Positions 1-5,024 of a stretch of DNA of 8,449 nt are shown here, piece by piece. This DNA is from an uncultured cyanobacterium. GTDB taxonomy: Bacteria; Cyanobacteriota; Cyanobacteriia; Cyanobacteriales; Geitlerinemataceae. A model generated the notes under the pieces. It was not told where the DNA came from and made no database searches. It saw only the letters and a list, made by a program, of their open reading frames with translations. The stretch's first letter is position 1. Every line of letters begins with the position of its first letter. The stretch covers positions 1 to 8,449 of the forward strand of contig CAKZKB010000364.1 of NCBI GenBank assembly GCA_937121005.1, in the 5' to 3' direction. Both the position numbers and the translations under genes were made by a program.

Positions 1-1714
1 GTTGCTGCCAGTAGGGAGTCGTCACCGTAGCGGCCAAGTCCCGCGCCTGCTGCCAGTGGCCCGCATTTATCGCCACCTCGGCCGCCTGCAAGCGTTCGGC
101 GTTGGTTTGCCACTCTTGCTGCCAAGTCTCGATCTGTTGCTGCGCTTCATCGTACAGTGGGCTGGTGCGCGGGATTTTGTTAACCATCAACACGGCTCGA
201 TCGAGTTCCCCTTCCCCGTAGCGATCGCGGGCCGAGGATAGCAGTTGTCGCGACCAACCGCCTAAAAAACCGCGCGATCGCGAAAAAACGGGAGACGTGA
301 CCGGAATTTGCCCCACTTGGGCGATGGCCCGCTCGAATTCCCCGGCCGCCGCCAGGTCGCGGGCGTTCCCCAACCGACAGCGATCGAGGGTTTCTCGGGC
401 CGGATCGAAAAAGCGAGAATTGCTAGAAATCTCGATCGCACTCACCATACAGGCTTCGTAGTCGCCGTTGGTGCGAAACTGTTGGGCTGCAACCAGCGAT
501 CGCTCGTTGGCGCGATCGTTTTCCCAGATATTGTAACCAATGCCCAAGCCGATCCCGACTGTTAAAATCGCCACCGCTTTGGCCGACAGTTGCGACCAAG
601 AAACGGGCGATCGCGTATCCACCAGCCGCCGCTTGGGTTTGAGGTTGGCAACCGGAAGCCGCACAGGGAGGCTTTTTGACGGAAAGGAGTCCCAGCCGCC
701 CATTTTGGCCGCGCGATCGCACCAAGGACAACTCGCTAAATGGTTGCCATAATAATGACGAGAGTTTTTAGAGCACTGGATCAGGGCATTTTCTGCCAGT
801 TCTAATGCCCGTCCCCAGGCGATCGCGTCGGGACGCGCTTGCGGTTTGCGGTGTCCGGTTTCAAAGCAAGCCACGAACAGCCGCCGTAACTCCGGGTGCA
901 GCAGGTCGAAGCTGGGGGCGAAGGGTTTGGGACGGTAAGGGACGATCGCCGTTTGTCGTTGGGAGTAGGGAAAGTGTCCCTGGGAAATGCGGGCCTCGGT
1001 GGGGGGTGGGTCGCCTTTGCCCCGAAATACGCCGTCGAAGGGGTGCGTGCCTTCCATGAGAAGTTGGAAAATTAGCACCGCCAAGCCGAAGCGATCGTGT
1101 TCGGGGGTGCGATCGACGCTGGCGAACGATCGCCCTTGCAGTTCCGGGGGCGTAAATTCGGGTTTGCCCACGCAGCAGCGAAACAGCCGTCCAGAAGCGC
1201 GATCGCGGACTTGGAACGAGTCCGTATCGACTAGGGTTATCAGGGCGGAGTCCGGCGACACGAGGATGTTAGACTCGTTGACATCGCCGATAACGTAACC
1301 GCTTTCGTGGAGTTTGGCGGTGGCGAAGGCCAGGTTGCGGGCCGTGCGGTGCAAGTAGCGATAGTGAAAACCGGGATGGCGATCGCGGCGAGTTTTGGGG
1401 GTATAAAATTCGTGCAGGGGTTCGACTTGGCGCGCGCGGGGCATCAAAAAACCGATGGTGTTTCCAGCGCGATCGCGCAGCAGGTCTAGGGGCCAGGCGA
1501 TGGCGGTGTGACCGGACAGGGACAGGCCCGCCGGGGGGTTGGCGTACATGACTTGCAGTTTGGCACTGCGTTCGGCGGTGCGCTTTTCAGGGCGATAGAT
1601 TTTGGCAACCAGGTCGGGTTCGCGGGCGATCGTGTAGATGCGTCCCTCGCCACCGCTACTGATTTGAGTGGCAAGAGTGACGAGTCGGCCGGTGGTTTCG
1701 CGACGAAGTTGCAC
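1..1714 (-). CDS. Protein kinase-like membrane protein with zinc-ribbon motif, partial (runs off left edge)
   Basis: My translation of the minus strand gives an open frame of 571 codons with no stop before the window ends. The N-terminal part is a Ser/Thr kinase fold: glycine loop SGGEGRIY (about residues 20-27), lysine K38 in VAKIY, catalytic loop GDVNESNIL with D144 and N149, metal-binding D163 in DTDSF (replacing DFG), TPPEL with E191 in place of APE, and D207 in the subdomain IX helix. All key catalytic residues are kept, so it may be active. A Cys/His cluster follows (C314, H320, H325, C329-P-W-C332), typical of the zinc ribbon behind kinases of the TerY-P (vWA-PP2C-kinase) type. One hydrophobic segment (about 377-397) is followed by a helical, TPR-like region. 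The GTG at 1712-1714 is the likely start: an in-frame TAG lies 10 codons upstream, no ATG lies between, and VQLRRETTG resembles the N-terminus expected for this kinase group. No clear Shine-Dalgarno is visible. The substrate is unknown, and no PP2C or vWA gene lies in the window. Confidence 0.85.
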   Translation of the reverse strand, partial: MQLRRETTGRLVTLATQISSGGEGRIYTIAREPDLVAKIYRPEKRTAERSAKLQVMYANPPAGLSLSGHTAIAWPLDLLRDRAGNTIGFLMPRARQVEPLHEFYTPKTRRDRHPGFHYRYLHRTARNLAFATAKLHESGYVIGDVNESNILVSPDSALITLVDTDSFQVRDRASGRLFRCCVGKPEFTPPELQGRSFASVDRTPEHDRFGLAVLIFQLLMEGTHPFDGVFRGKGDPPPTEARISQGHFPYSQRQTAIVPYRPKPFAPSFDLLHPELRRLFVACFETGHRKPQARPDAIAWGRALELAENALIQCSKNSRHYYGNHLASCPWCDRAAKMGGWDSFPSKSLPVRLPVANLKPKRRLVDTRSPVSWSQLSAKAVAILTVGIGLGIGYNIWENDRANERSLVAAQQFRTNGDYEACMVSAIEISSNSRFFDPARETLDRCRLGNARDLAAAGEFERAIAQVGQIPVTSPVFSRSRGFLGGWSRQLLSSARDRYGEGELDRAVLMVNKIPRTSPLYDEAQQQIETWQQEWQTNAERLQAAEVAINAGHWQQARDLAATVTTPYWQQ

Positions 1715-1777
1715 GCGGGGGAAGTGTGGAGAGGCGATCGAGTTCTATTGTATCGCAAGGGAAGGGGCTGCGTTGGG
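1706..1777. repeat. 72-bp direct repeat, copy A (kinase side of the islet)
   Basis: This segment is repeated in the same orientation at 4941-5012 with four mismatches in 72 positions and no gaps, by eye. Identity starts at AAGTTGCAC, which on the minus strand is GTG-CAA-CTT, the first three codons of the kinase gene. It ends at GCGTTGGG. Outside these borders the sequences differ at once. This copy therefore carries the leader and start of the kinase gene. The two copies bracket the 1778-4940 islet. Confidence 0.9.
1747..1752 (-). promoter_or_regulatory. Possible -10 box in the kinase leader
   Basis: On the minus strand this reads TACAAT, five of six matches to TATAAT, about 33 bases before the GTG start. 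The equivalent place in the other 72-bp copy (4982-4987) reads TAGAAT. No good -35 box stands 17 bases upstream (CAACGC in both copies). If real, it would let the kinase gene be transcribed independently of the islet. This is a weak motif call. Confidence 0.25.
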
Positions 1778-1785
1778 GAGGGGGA

Positions 1786-1811
1786 TTTTTTTCACCACAA
1801 AGACACAAAGG
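1786..1811. repeat. Short dispersed-type repeat tract (TTTCACCACAAAGACACAAAG)
   Basis: A T-run followed by CACCACAAAGACACAAAGG lies between the 72-bp repeat and the 3' end of the PIN gene. From memory, this ACAAAGACACAAAG tract is common between genes in filamentous cyanobacteria. Only one copy is in this window, so its repeat nature rests on that knowledge. It sits at the left border of the islet and may mark the insertion edge. Confidence 0.4.
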
Positions 1812-1823
1812 GCGATCGCGGCT

Positions 1824-2318
1824 TCAGTCCATTTCGCCAACATCTCGAAGAACGGCTTCAACGAGGCTCGATCGAATATAAATTCCATTCGTCCTCAACT
1901 GTTCGATCTCGGCTTTCACTTCAGCGATTAAACCTGCTTTTTTTCCTCGACGTAAAATGCCAAGCGTCCCAATTCGACGAATTCCTAAGCGTTCGGCGAC
2001 CCTCCGCGCTCGGGCATCATCTAACAAAACTATGCTATTGGGAGTAGACTGAGCTAAAGCAATTGCCTCGGCTTCTCCGCGATCGACCAAGATAGATAAC
2101 GGCTCTAAAATTGTCTGGACAGGGGCTTGAATTTCCAGCCATTTTGCTTCGCTAACGGCTTGCGAACCCGGTAAACCTGCACCCCGAACCGTAATTTCAT
2201 CCCATACAGCAGGAGGAAGCAGCACCCGCCGATATAACTGGGGTAAAAGTTCTAGTCGATTGATAATGGCTAGAGCAATTAGCGGACTACTGTCGGCGAC
2301 GATCGCATCATTAGTCAT
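1824..2318 (-). CDS. PIN-like DUF3368 domain protein, probable toxin
   Basis: This 164-residue protein matches the DUF3368 family, PIN-domain relatives that normally sit beside UPF0175 proteins. PIN domains are metal-dependent RNases that act as toxins in many type II systems. Acidic residues expected for the active site are visible: D9 in VADSSPLI, E41 in VWDEI, E82/E84 in DRGEAEAIALA and D100/D101 in IVLLDDARARR. The ATG at 2316-2318 overlaps the end of the upstream UPF0175 gene (8 shared bases, 2311-2318), so the two are translationally coupled. The length is normal for the family and there is no frameshift. The gene ends about 46 bases from the left 72-bp repeat. RNase activity is inferred from the family; some DUF3368 proteins have no tested activity. 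Confidence 0.85.
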   Translation of the reverse strand: MTNDAIVADSSPLIALAIINRLELLPQLYRRVLLPPAVWDEITVRGAGLPGSQAVSEAKWLEIQAPVQTILEPLSILVDRGEAEAIALAQSTPNSIVLLDDARARRVAERLGIRRIGTLGILRRGKKAGLIAEVKAEIEQLRTNGIYIRSSLVEAVLRDVGEMD

Positions 2319-2562
2319 CCCGCAGTTCGTCGGCGATTTGGTCGTCGTCTAAGTTAATAACTGGAATTCCTAACTTGCCGAGTTCGTATAAGAATTCCAC
2401 TTTATTTTGGTTGCAAAACTCAGCCGCTTTGCCTAAAGACAGCCGCCGCAACTCGAATAGTTTGACTGCTAGCAAGAAAAGCAGTTCGGATTCCAACTCT
2501 TGGGGAGATTTGCCCGAGGTCACGAGCAAGTCATCGGCATAGGGGACAGATAAGGTGACCAT
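2311..2562 (-). CDS. UPF0175 family protein, probable antitoxin
   Basis: This small protein of 83 residues matches UPF0175, a helix-turn-helix-like family found upstream of DUF3368 PIN genes and taken to be the antitoxin. The family core is clear: LAVKLFELRRLSLGKAAEF (the recognition-type helix region), then EFLYELGKLGIPVINLD. The ATG at 2560-2562 (protein starting MVTLSVPYADD) is chosen; a TTG two codons further upstream could also be read as a start but is less likely. The stop overlaps the start of the PIN gene. The gene diverges from the Phd gene across about 63 bases, so both toxin-antitoxin units may share a regulatory region. Binding to that region for self-repression would be typical but is inferred. 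Confidence 0.85.
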   Translation of the reverse strand: MVTLSVPYADDLLVTSGKSPQELESELLFLLAVKLFELRRLSLGKAAEFCNQNKVEFLYELGKLGIPVINLDDDQIADELRDD

Positions 2563-2625
2563 AGTCAAGACAACAATCTGCTATACTCAGTTTAGCACCT
2601 GTTCTAGAAAATGACATCATAATTT
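2563..2625. promoter_or_regulatory. Divergent intergenic region between two antitoxin genes
   Basis: These 63 bases must hold the promoters of both the UPF0175/DUF3368 pair (minus) and the Phd gene (plus). On the plus strand TATACT (2582-2587) is a reasonable -10 box about 39 bases before the Phd ATG, with no good -35. No clear operator palindrome was found. Neither gene has an obvious Shine-Dalgarno sequence. Confidence 0.4.
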
Positions 2626-2826
2626 ATGAAAATCAATAATTCTCCTAAAATTGTCATTCGCGATGGCAAGCCTGTTGCGGTCATTCTCGATATTGAGGTT
2701 TACCAGGAGATGCTCGAACGTTTGGAGCAAGTTGAGGATCTTAAGGACTTAGAGGAGATTCGATCGAGATCGGCTCAGTTTCGGGAACTCGATGAGTTTT
2801 TAGCCGAGTATTCGCCGAATGTATAA
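2626..2826 (+). CDS. Phd/YefM family antitoxin
   Basis: The 66-residue protein has the Phd/YefM core PKIVIRDGKPVAVILDIEVYQEMLERLEQ (about residues 7-36), followed by an acidic charged tail (about 37-64) of the sort that wraps the toxin. It is short: the N-terminal helix usual in Phd proteins, which takes part in DNA binding, is reduced to a few residues. An in-frame TAA lies just before TTT-ATG, so the frame cannot be extended. The protein may be N-terminally trimmed or belong to a short subfamily. Its stop overlaps by 8 bases the start of a RelE-like reading frame that is broken, so this looks like an antitoxin left without its partner. It could still neutralise a related RelE toxin elsewhere in the genome (inference). 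Confidence 0.8.
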   Translation: MKINNSPKIVIRDGKPVAVILDIEVYQEMLERLEQVEDLKDLEEIRSRSAQFRELDEFLAEYSPNV

Positions 2827-2985
2827 AGTTGTTTTGGAACGACAGGCAGATCTTACTCTGCTCGGAACCTCGAGACAAGCCACGATCGCGAGCTTGGCGA
2901 TCGTCCCCAACCTTATGCTATAGTACAGTTAACCGATCGCGCCGATCGGTCAGTTTTGAGGGTTAAAGTATTGTTCGTTGCGATG
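2819..2985 (+). pseudogene. Decayed RelE/ParE-type toxin gene
   Basis: The ATG at 2819 overlaps the Phd stop, as in intact Phd-RelE pairs, and opens with MYKVVLERQAD, a typical RelE start. The frame ends at a TAG at 2921-2923 after only 34 codons, against about 85 in the family. From about 2893 a second frame reads LGDRPQPYAIVQLTDRAD and then VLRVKVLFV, which resembles the middle and C-terminal part of RelE (proline-rich turn, KLT-type strand, RIRVGDYRV-type strand). This suggests one frameshift plus loss of some residues, including the conserved basic active-site segment. The first part is clear; the second rests on my eye only, and the right end is approximate. The remnant runs up to the start of the Uma2 gene. 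Confidence 0.55.
2932..2950 (+). terminator. Perfect hairpin, possible terminator of the Phd/toxin-remnant unit
   Basis: ACCGATCG and CGATCGGT form an 8-bp perfect stem around a CGC loop, followed by CAGTTTTGAG, which has a short T-run. It lies after the stop of the truncated toxin frame and before the Uma2 gene. The stem is built from GATCG units, which are common in this genome, so it may instead be a chance pair of HIP1-like sites inside the former toxin gene. The T-run is weak for an intrinsic terminator. Confidence 0.3.
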
Positions 2986-2989
2986 AGTT

Positions 2990-3619
2990 ATGAGTTCAGT
3001 CCAAGCCCAACCCAAACTATATAGCTTTGATGAGTTTATCAGTGGGTATCCCGATCGCTCGGAAGTTCGCTACGAACTGCACGATGGAGTCATTGTCGAA
3101 ATGCCCAAACCCAGGGGAAGACATTCAATTTTAACGGGATCTCTTATCGAGCAACTATCGATCGCGATCCGACAACTGGGTAAAGGCGGGACTTGGACAA
3201 TTCCGAGAGAGGCGATCGTTCGATCTAAAAGCGGGCGATCGGGTTACGAACCCGATATTATCGTTTTGAATAGAGATGTTCTTGGATTGGAGCCTCGGTG
3301 GGAAAGCGAGTCGATCGTGCAAAATCCCGATTCGGTTAAATTAATTGTTGAGGTGGTTTCTACCAATTGGCGCGACGATTACTATAACAAACTTCGAGAT
3401 TATGAAGAAATGGGAATTGAGGAATATTGGATCGTTGACTATGCGGCATTGGGGCCGAGAAAGTTTATCGGCAATCCCAAGCAACCTACCGTTTTTGTTT
3501 GTCGGTTAGTTGATGGAGAATACCAAATGAATCCATTTAGGGGAGATAATTCCATTATTTCTCCCACGTTCTCGCAGTTTAACTTATCCGCAGAAGAAAT
3601 TTTTGCGCTTGGCTTGTAG
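2990..3619 (+). CDS. Uma2 family (DUF820) putative restriction-like nuclease
   Basis: The 209-residue protein is full length for the Uma2/DUF820 family, a PD-(D/E)XK nuclease-fold group greatly expanded in cyanobacteria and of largely unknown function. The pattern is clear: FDEFISGYPD with YELHDGVIVEM (E29), RHSILTGSLIEQL helix, YEPDIIVLN (P88-D89), LIVEVVS (E121, strand carrying the second acidic residue), then D130-YYNKLRDYEEMGIEEYWIVD with K134 in the helix. The lysine placed in the helix rather than in an ExK motif is usual for Uma2. The ATG at 2990 is chosen; an ATG at 2983 is in another frame. The gene follows the toxin remnant closely and ends before the palindromic element. Uma2 genes are often mobile and multicopy. 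A nuclease role is a fold-based inference. Confidence 0.88.
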   Translation: MSSVQAQPKLYSFDEFISGYPDRSEVRYELHDGVIVEMPKPRGRHSILTGSLIEQLSIAIRQLGKGGTWTIPREAIVRSKSGRSGYEPDIIVLNRDVLGLEPRWESESIVQNPDSVKLIVEVVSTNWRDDYYNKLRDYEEMGIEEYWIVDYAALGPRKFIGNPKQPTVFVCRLVDGEYQMNPFRGDNSIISPTFSQFNLSAEEIFALGL

Positions 3620-3669
3620 TAAACTTGTTCGTCGATCGTTCCCGTTGCGTAACCATTCAGGTGCTCGCC

Positions 3670-3684
3670 AGAAACCCGGTTTCT
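3670..3684. repeat. 15-base palindrome, copy 1
   Basis: AGAAACC-C-GGTTTCT, a 7-bp stem with a one-base centre, identical to the reverse complement of 3721-3735. It lies inside the inverted-repeat element. Confidence 0.8.
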
Positions 3685-3720
3685 CAAAGGATAAACTCGC
3701 ATCTAGTGTGGTTATGGACA

Positions 3721-3735
3721 AGAAACCGGGTTTCT
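3721..3735. repeat. 15-base palindrome, copy 2
   Basis: AGAAACC-G-GGTTTCT, the exact reverse complement of 3670-3684. The two copies could pair with each other or fold separately, giving alternative structures in RNA read from either flanking gene. Confidence 0.8.
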
Positions 3736-3884
3736 ACACCCTTAGATGCTAGGATACCTGAATGCTTACCCCGTTGCTTTAATCGCTTTCATGGTTAACC
3801 GTTGCCGAATGAGTGTTTTTACAAAATCTTACCAGAATATTGCAAAACTCGCAACCCGTCTTCTCAATGTCTCCTTCTATCGCT

Positions 3885-4904
3885 CTAATGTTGAAAATCT
3901 GCATTCCAGCGACTACAATCAGGTAAAGGATTTGGATCGGAAGTATTGTAGAGTTGCGTCAAAAAATCAGCATCAAACTTGGCTCTTCGCCAAAAGCAGG
4001 CTTGCTTGACTTGTTCTACAGGCAGGTTTTCCGCTTCCCGTAAATCGGCCCCATTTAGATTAGCCCCCTTGAGGTTAGTCAATATCAGGTTAACCCCTTT
4101 TAGATTAGCCCACGTCAGATCGACCTCTTTGAGATTAGTCCTTATCAGGTTAACCCCTCTGAGATTAGCAAGCGCTAGATTGGCTCCCTCTAGGTTAGCC
4201 AATACTAACTCAGCATCCTTGAGGTTAGCTAACCCTAGAGTAGTGCCCTTCAGATTGGCATTTCCCAGGCTAGCACCCTCTAGATTGGCTTCCAATAGAT
4301 TAGCTCCCGATAAATCTATCCACCAAAGCGATAAATTTGCTAGATCGTCTTTCTCTGTTGCCAATAAATCTTTGACTTCAGCCACGATCTCTCGATTGGG
4401 AATTTCAGATCCAAATAGCGAGATGTATGGAGTCCAAAATTTTGGGAAGATTTCTGGATTGATAGGTGTAGGCGATCGCTGGATTTGCACGGCACGTTCT
4501 AAAGCTCGTTTTCGAGACTCCGTTCCCAATTGAGTTACAACCACTGTCAAGCGGGTTTCTAGGGCATCTTTGCGGGCTTCGTAGCGAGCGCTAGCAATGC
4601 CAAAGGCGGTAAAATGGATGCCGAGAACCCATAAAATAAATGTTGAGTATGGTTTTCTAGTTGGCTCTTTAGGTGGGACAACTTTTTCCCAGATGAGTCT
4701 ACAAGGTAAAAATTCCCATAAAATCCACCGAACTGCTTCTCGTCTCAGTTTTTGCCTCGCTAAAAACCAATAGTCGTCACTTTTGCCATGAGGTTTACCG
4801 TCTTGTTCCCACAGGTAGTAAGCCTCTCGCTCGATTTTGCGGTGACGATCGTCCGTCCATTTTTGAGTTAACTTTTGCATCGATCCCATCCATTTCAGTT
4901 TCAT
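3885..4904 (-). CDS. DUF2934 / transmembrane / pentapeptide-repeat protein
   Basis: With the ATG at 4902-4904 the protein has 339 residues. Residues about 16-53 match DUF2934 (IEREAYYLWEQDGKP, then DDYWFLARQKL), a small domain of unknown role. A hydrophobic segment follows (about 86-104, TFILWVLGIHFTAFGIA). About 190-310 is a run of roughly 22 pentapeptides of the A(N/D)LxG kind (SGANLLEANLEGASLGNANL and onward), which should form a right-handed square beta-helix. The tail (LPVEQVKQACFW onward) is a common end for such cyanobacterial proteins. The frame is open upstream to a GTG at 4947-4949, which would add 15 residues with a hydrophobic stretch (LCIIAIVLALA). That GTG lies in the 72-bp repeat and matches the kinase start. 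I prefer the ATG, but the GTG is possible. Neither has a good Shine-Dalgarno. The function is unknown; a membrane-anchored interaction scaffold is a guess. Confidence 0.82.
   Translation of the reverse strand: MKLKWMGSMQKLTQKWTDDRHRKIEREAYYLWEQDGKPHGKSDDYWFLARQKLRREAVRWILWEFLPCRLIWEKVVPPKEPTRKPYSTFILWVLGIHFTAFGIASARYEARKDALETRLTVVVTQLGTESRKRALERAVQIQRSPTPINPEIFPKFWTPYISLFGSEIPNREIVAEVKDLLATEKDDLANLSLWWIDLSGANLLEANLEGASLGNANLKGTTLGLANLKDAELVLANLEGANLALANLRGVNLIRTNLKEVDLTWANLKGVNLILTNLKGANLNGADLREAENLPVEQVKQACFWRRAKFDADFLTQLYNTSDPNPLPDCSRWNADFQH
4036..4312 (-). repeat. Degenerate ~30-bp tandem repeats inside the pentapeptide gene
   Basis: The pentapeptide array is also visible as DNA: units such as TTGAGGTTAG/CTGAGATTAG alternate with TATCAGGTTAACCCC-type units every 15 to 30 bases. 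For example TATCAGGTTAACCCCT occurs twice, about 60 bases apart (near 4083 and 4144). This suggests recent expansion by slippage or unequal exchange. The spacing follows the protein repeat, so it is coding and not a CRISPR. Confidence 0.7.
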
Positions 4905-4940
4905 TGTCTTCGCCAGCGCCAGGACGATCGCGATTATACA

Positions 4941-5012
4941 AAGTTGCACGCGGGGGGAATGTGGAGAGGCGATCGAGTTCTATTCTACCGCAAGGGAAGG
5001 GGCTGCGTTGGG
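4941..5012. repeat. 72-bp direct repeat, copy B (caspase side of the islet)
   Basis: This is the same sequence and orientation as 1706-1777, with four substitutions. It begins 12 bases after the caspase stop (minus-strand direction) and ends on the codons GTG-CAA-CTT, which here run into the pentapeptide frame. Since it abuts the caspase gene, it is likely the original caspase-side part of the old caspase-kinase spacer. Confidence 0.9.
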
Positions 5013-5024
5013 CTTGACTCGTAG

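Larger units (their letters stand above)
3649..3769. mobile_element. MITE-like non-coding element with inverted ends and internal palindromes
   Basis: The ends match as an imperfect inverted repeat: AACCATTCAGGT (3651-3662) pairs with ACCTGAATGCTT (3756-3767), 11 of 12, with the next two outer positions also pairing. Inside are two copies of a 15-base palindrome, AGAAACCCGGTTTCT (3670-3684) and AGAAACCGGGTTTCT (3721-3735), exact reverse complements of each other and each able to fold alone. A further inverted pair GCATCTA (3699-3705) and TAGATGC (3743-3749) encloses the second palindrome. There is no open frame of note. From memory, the 15-base palindrome is a frequent dispersed sequence in filamentous cyanobacteria. 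No clear target-site duplication was found, so movement by a transposase is not shown; it may be a folded repeat that also ends transcription. Confidence 0.6.
3620..3884. other. Convergent intergenic region holding a palindromic element
   Basis: This stretch lies between the 3' ends of the Uma2 gene (plus) and the pentapeptide gene (minus). Its left half holds the inverted-repeat element described separately. The rest (3770-3884) shows no coding signal on either strand and no clear terminator. Short open frames crossing it have no recognisable protein content. Confidence 0.6.

Noticed and set aside
423..731. 102-codon minus-strand frame starting MSLVRSRGQ
   Set aside because: It overlaps the kinase gene in another frame on the same strand; the kinase frame stays open with clear motifs and a TM segment.
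1486..2047. Overlapping plus and minus frames of 90 and 179 codons around the kinase start
   Set aside because: They are out-of-frame shadows of the kinase and PIN genes in high-GC DNA, with low-complexity products.
2563..2568. TTG start two codons upstream for the UPF0175 gene
   Set aside because: An ATG follows two codons later and matches the usual N-terminus of the family; no Shine-Dalgarno favours the TTG.
3746..4009. 87-codon plus-strand frame
   Set aside because: It begins inside the palindromic element and runs antisense into the pentapeptide gene; no domain or start signal is visible.
4036..4312. Regular repeats that might suggest a CRISPR array
   Set aside because: Units are degenerate, have no constant spacer-repeat alternation, and match the A(N/D)LxG protein periodicity.
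3979..4533. 184-codon plus-strand open frame rich in RLAxxRL repeats
   Set aside because: It is the complement of the pentapeptide array; the repeats follow the coding strand's five-residue period and the product resembles no protein family I know.
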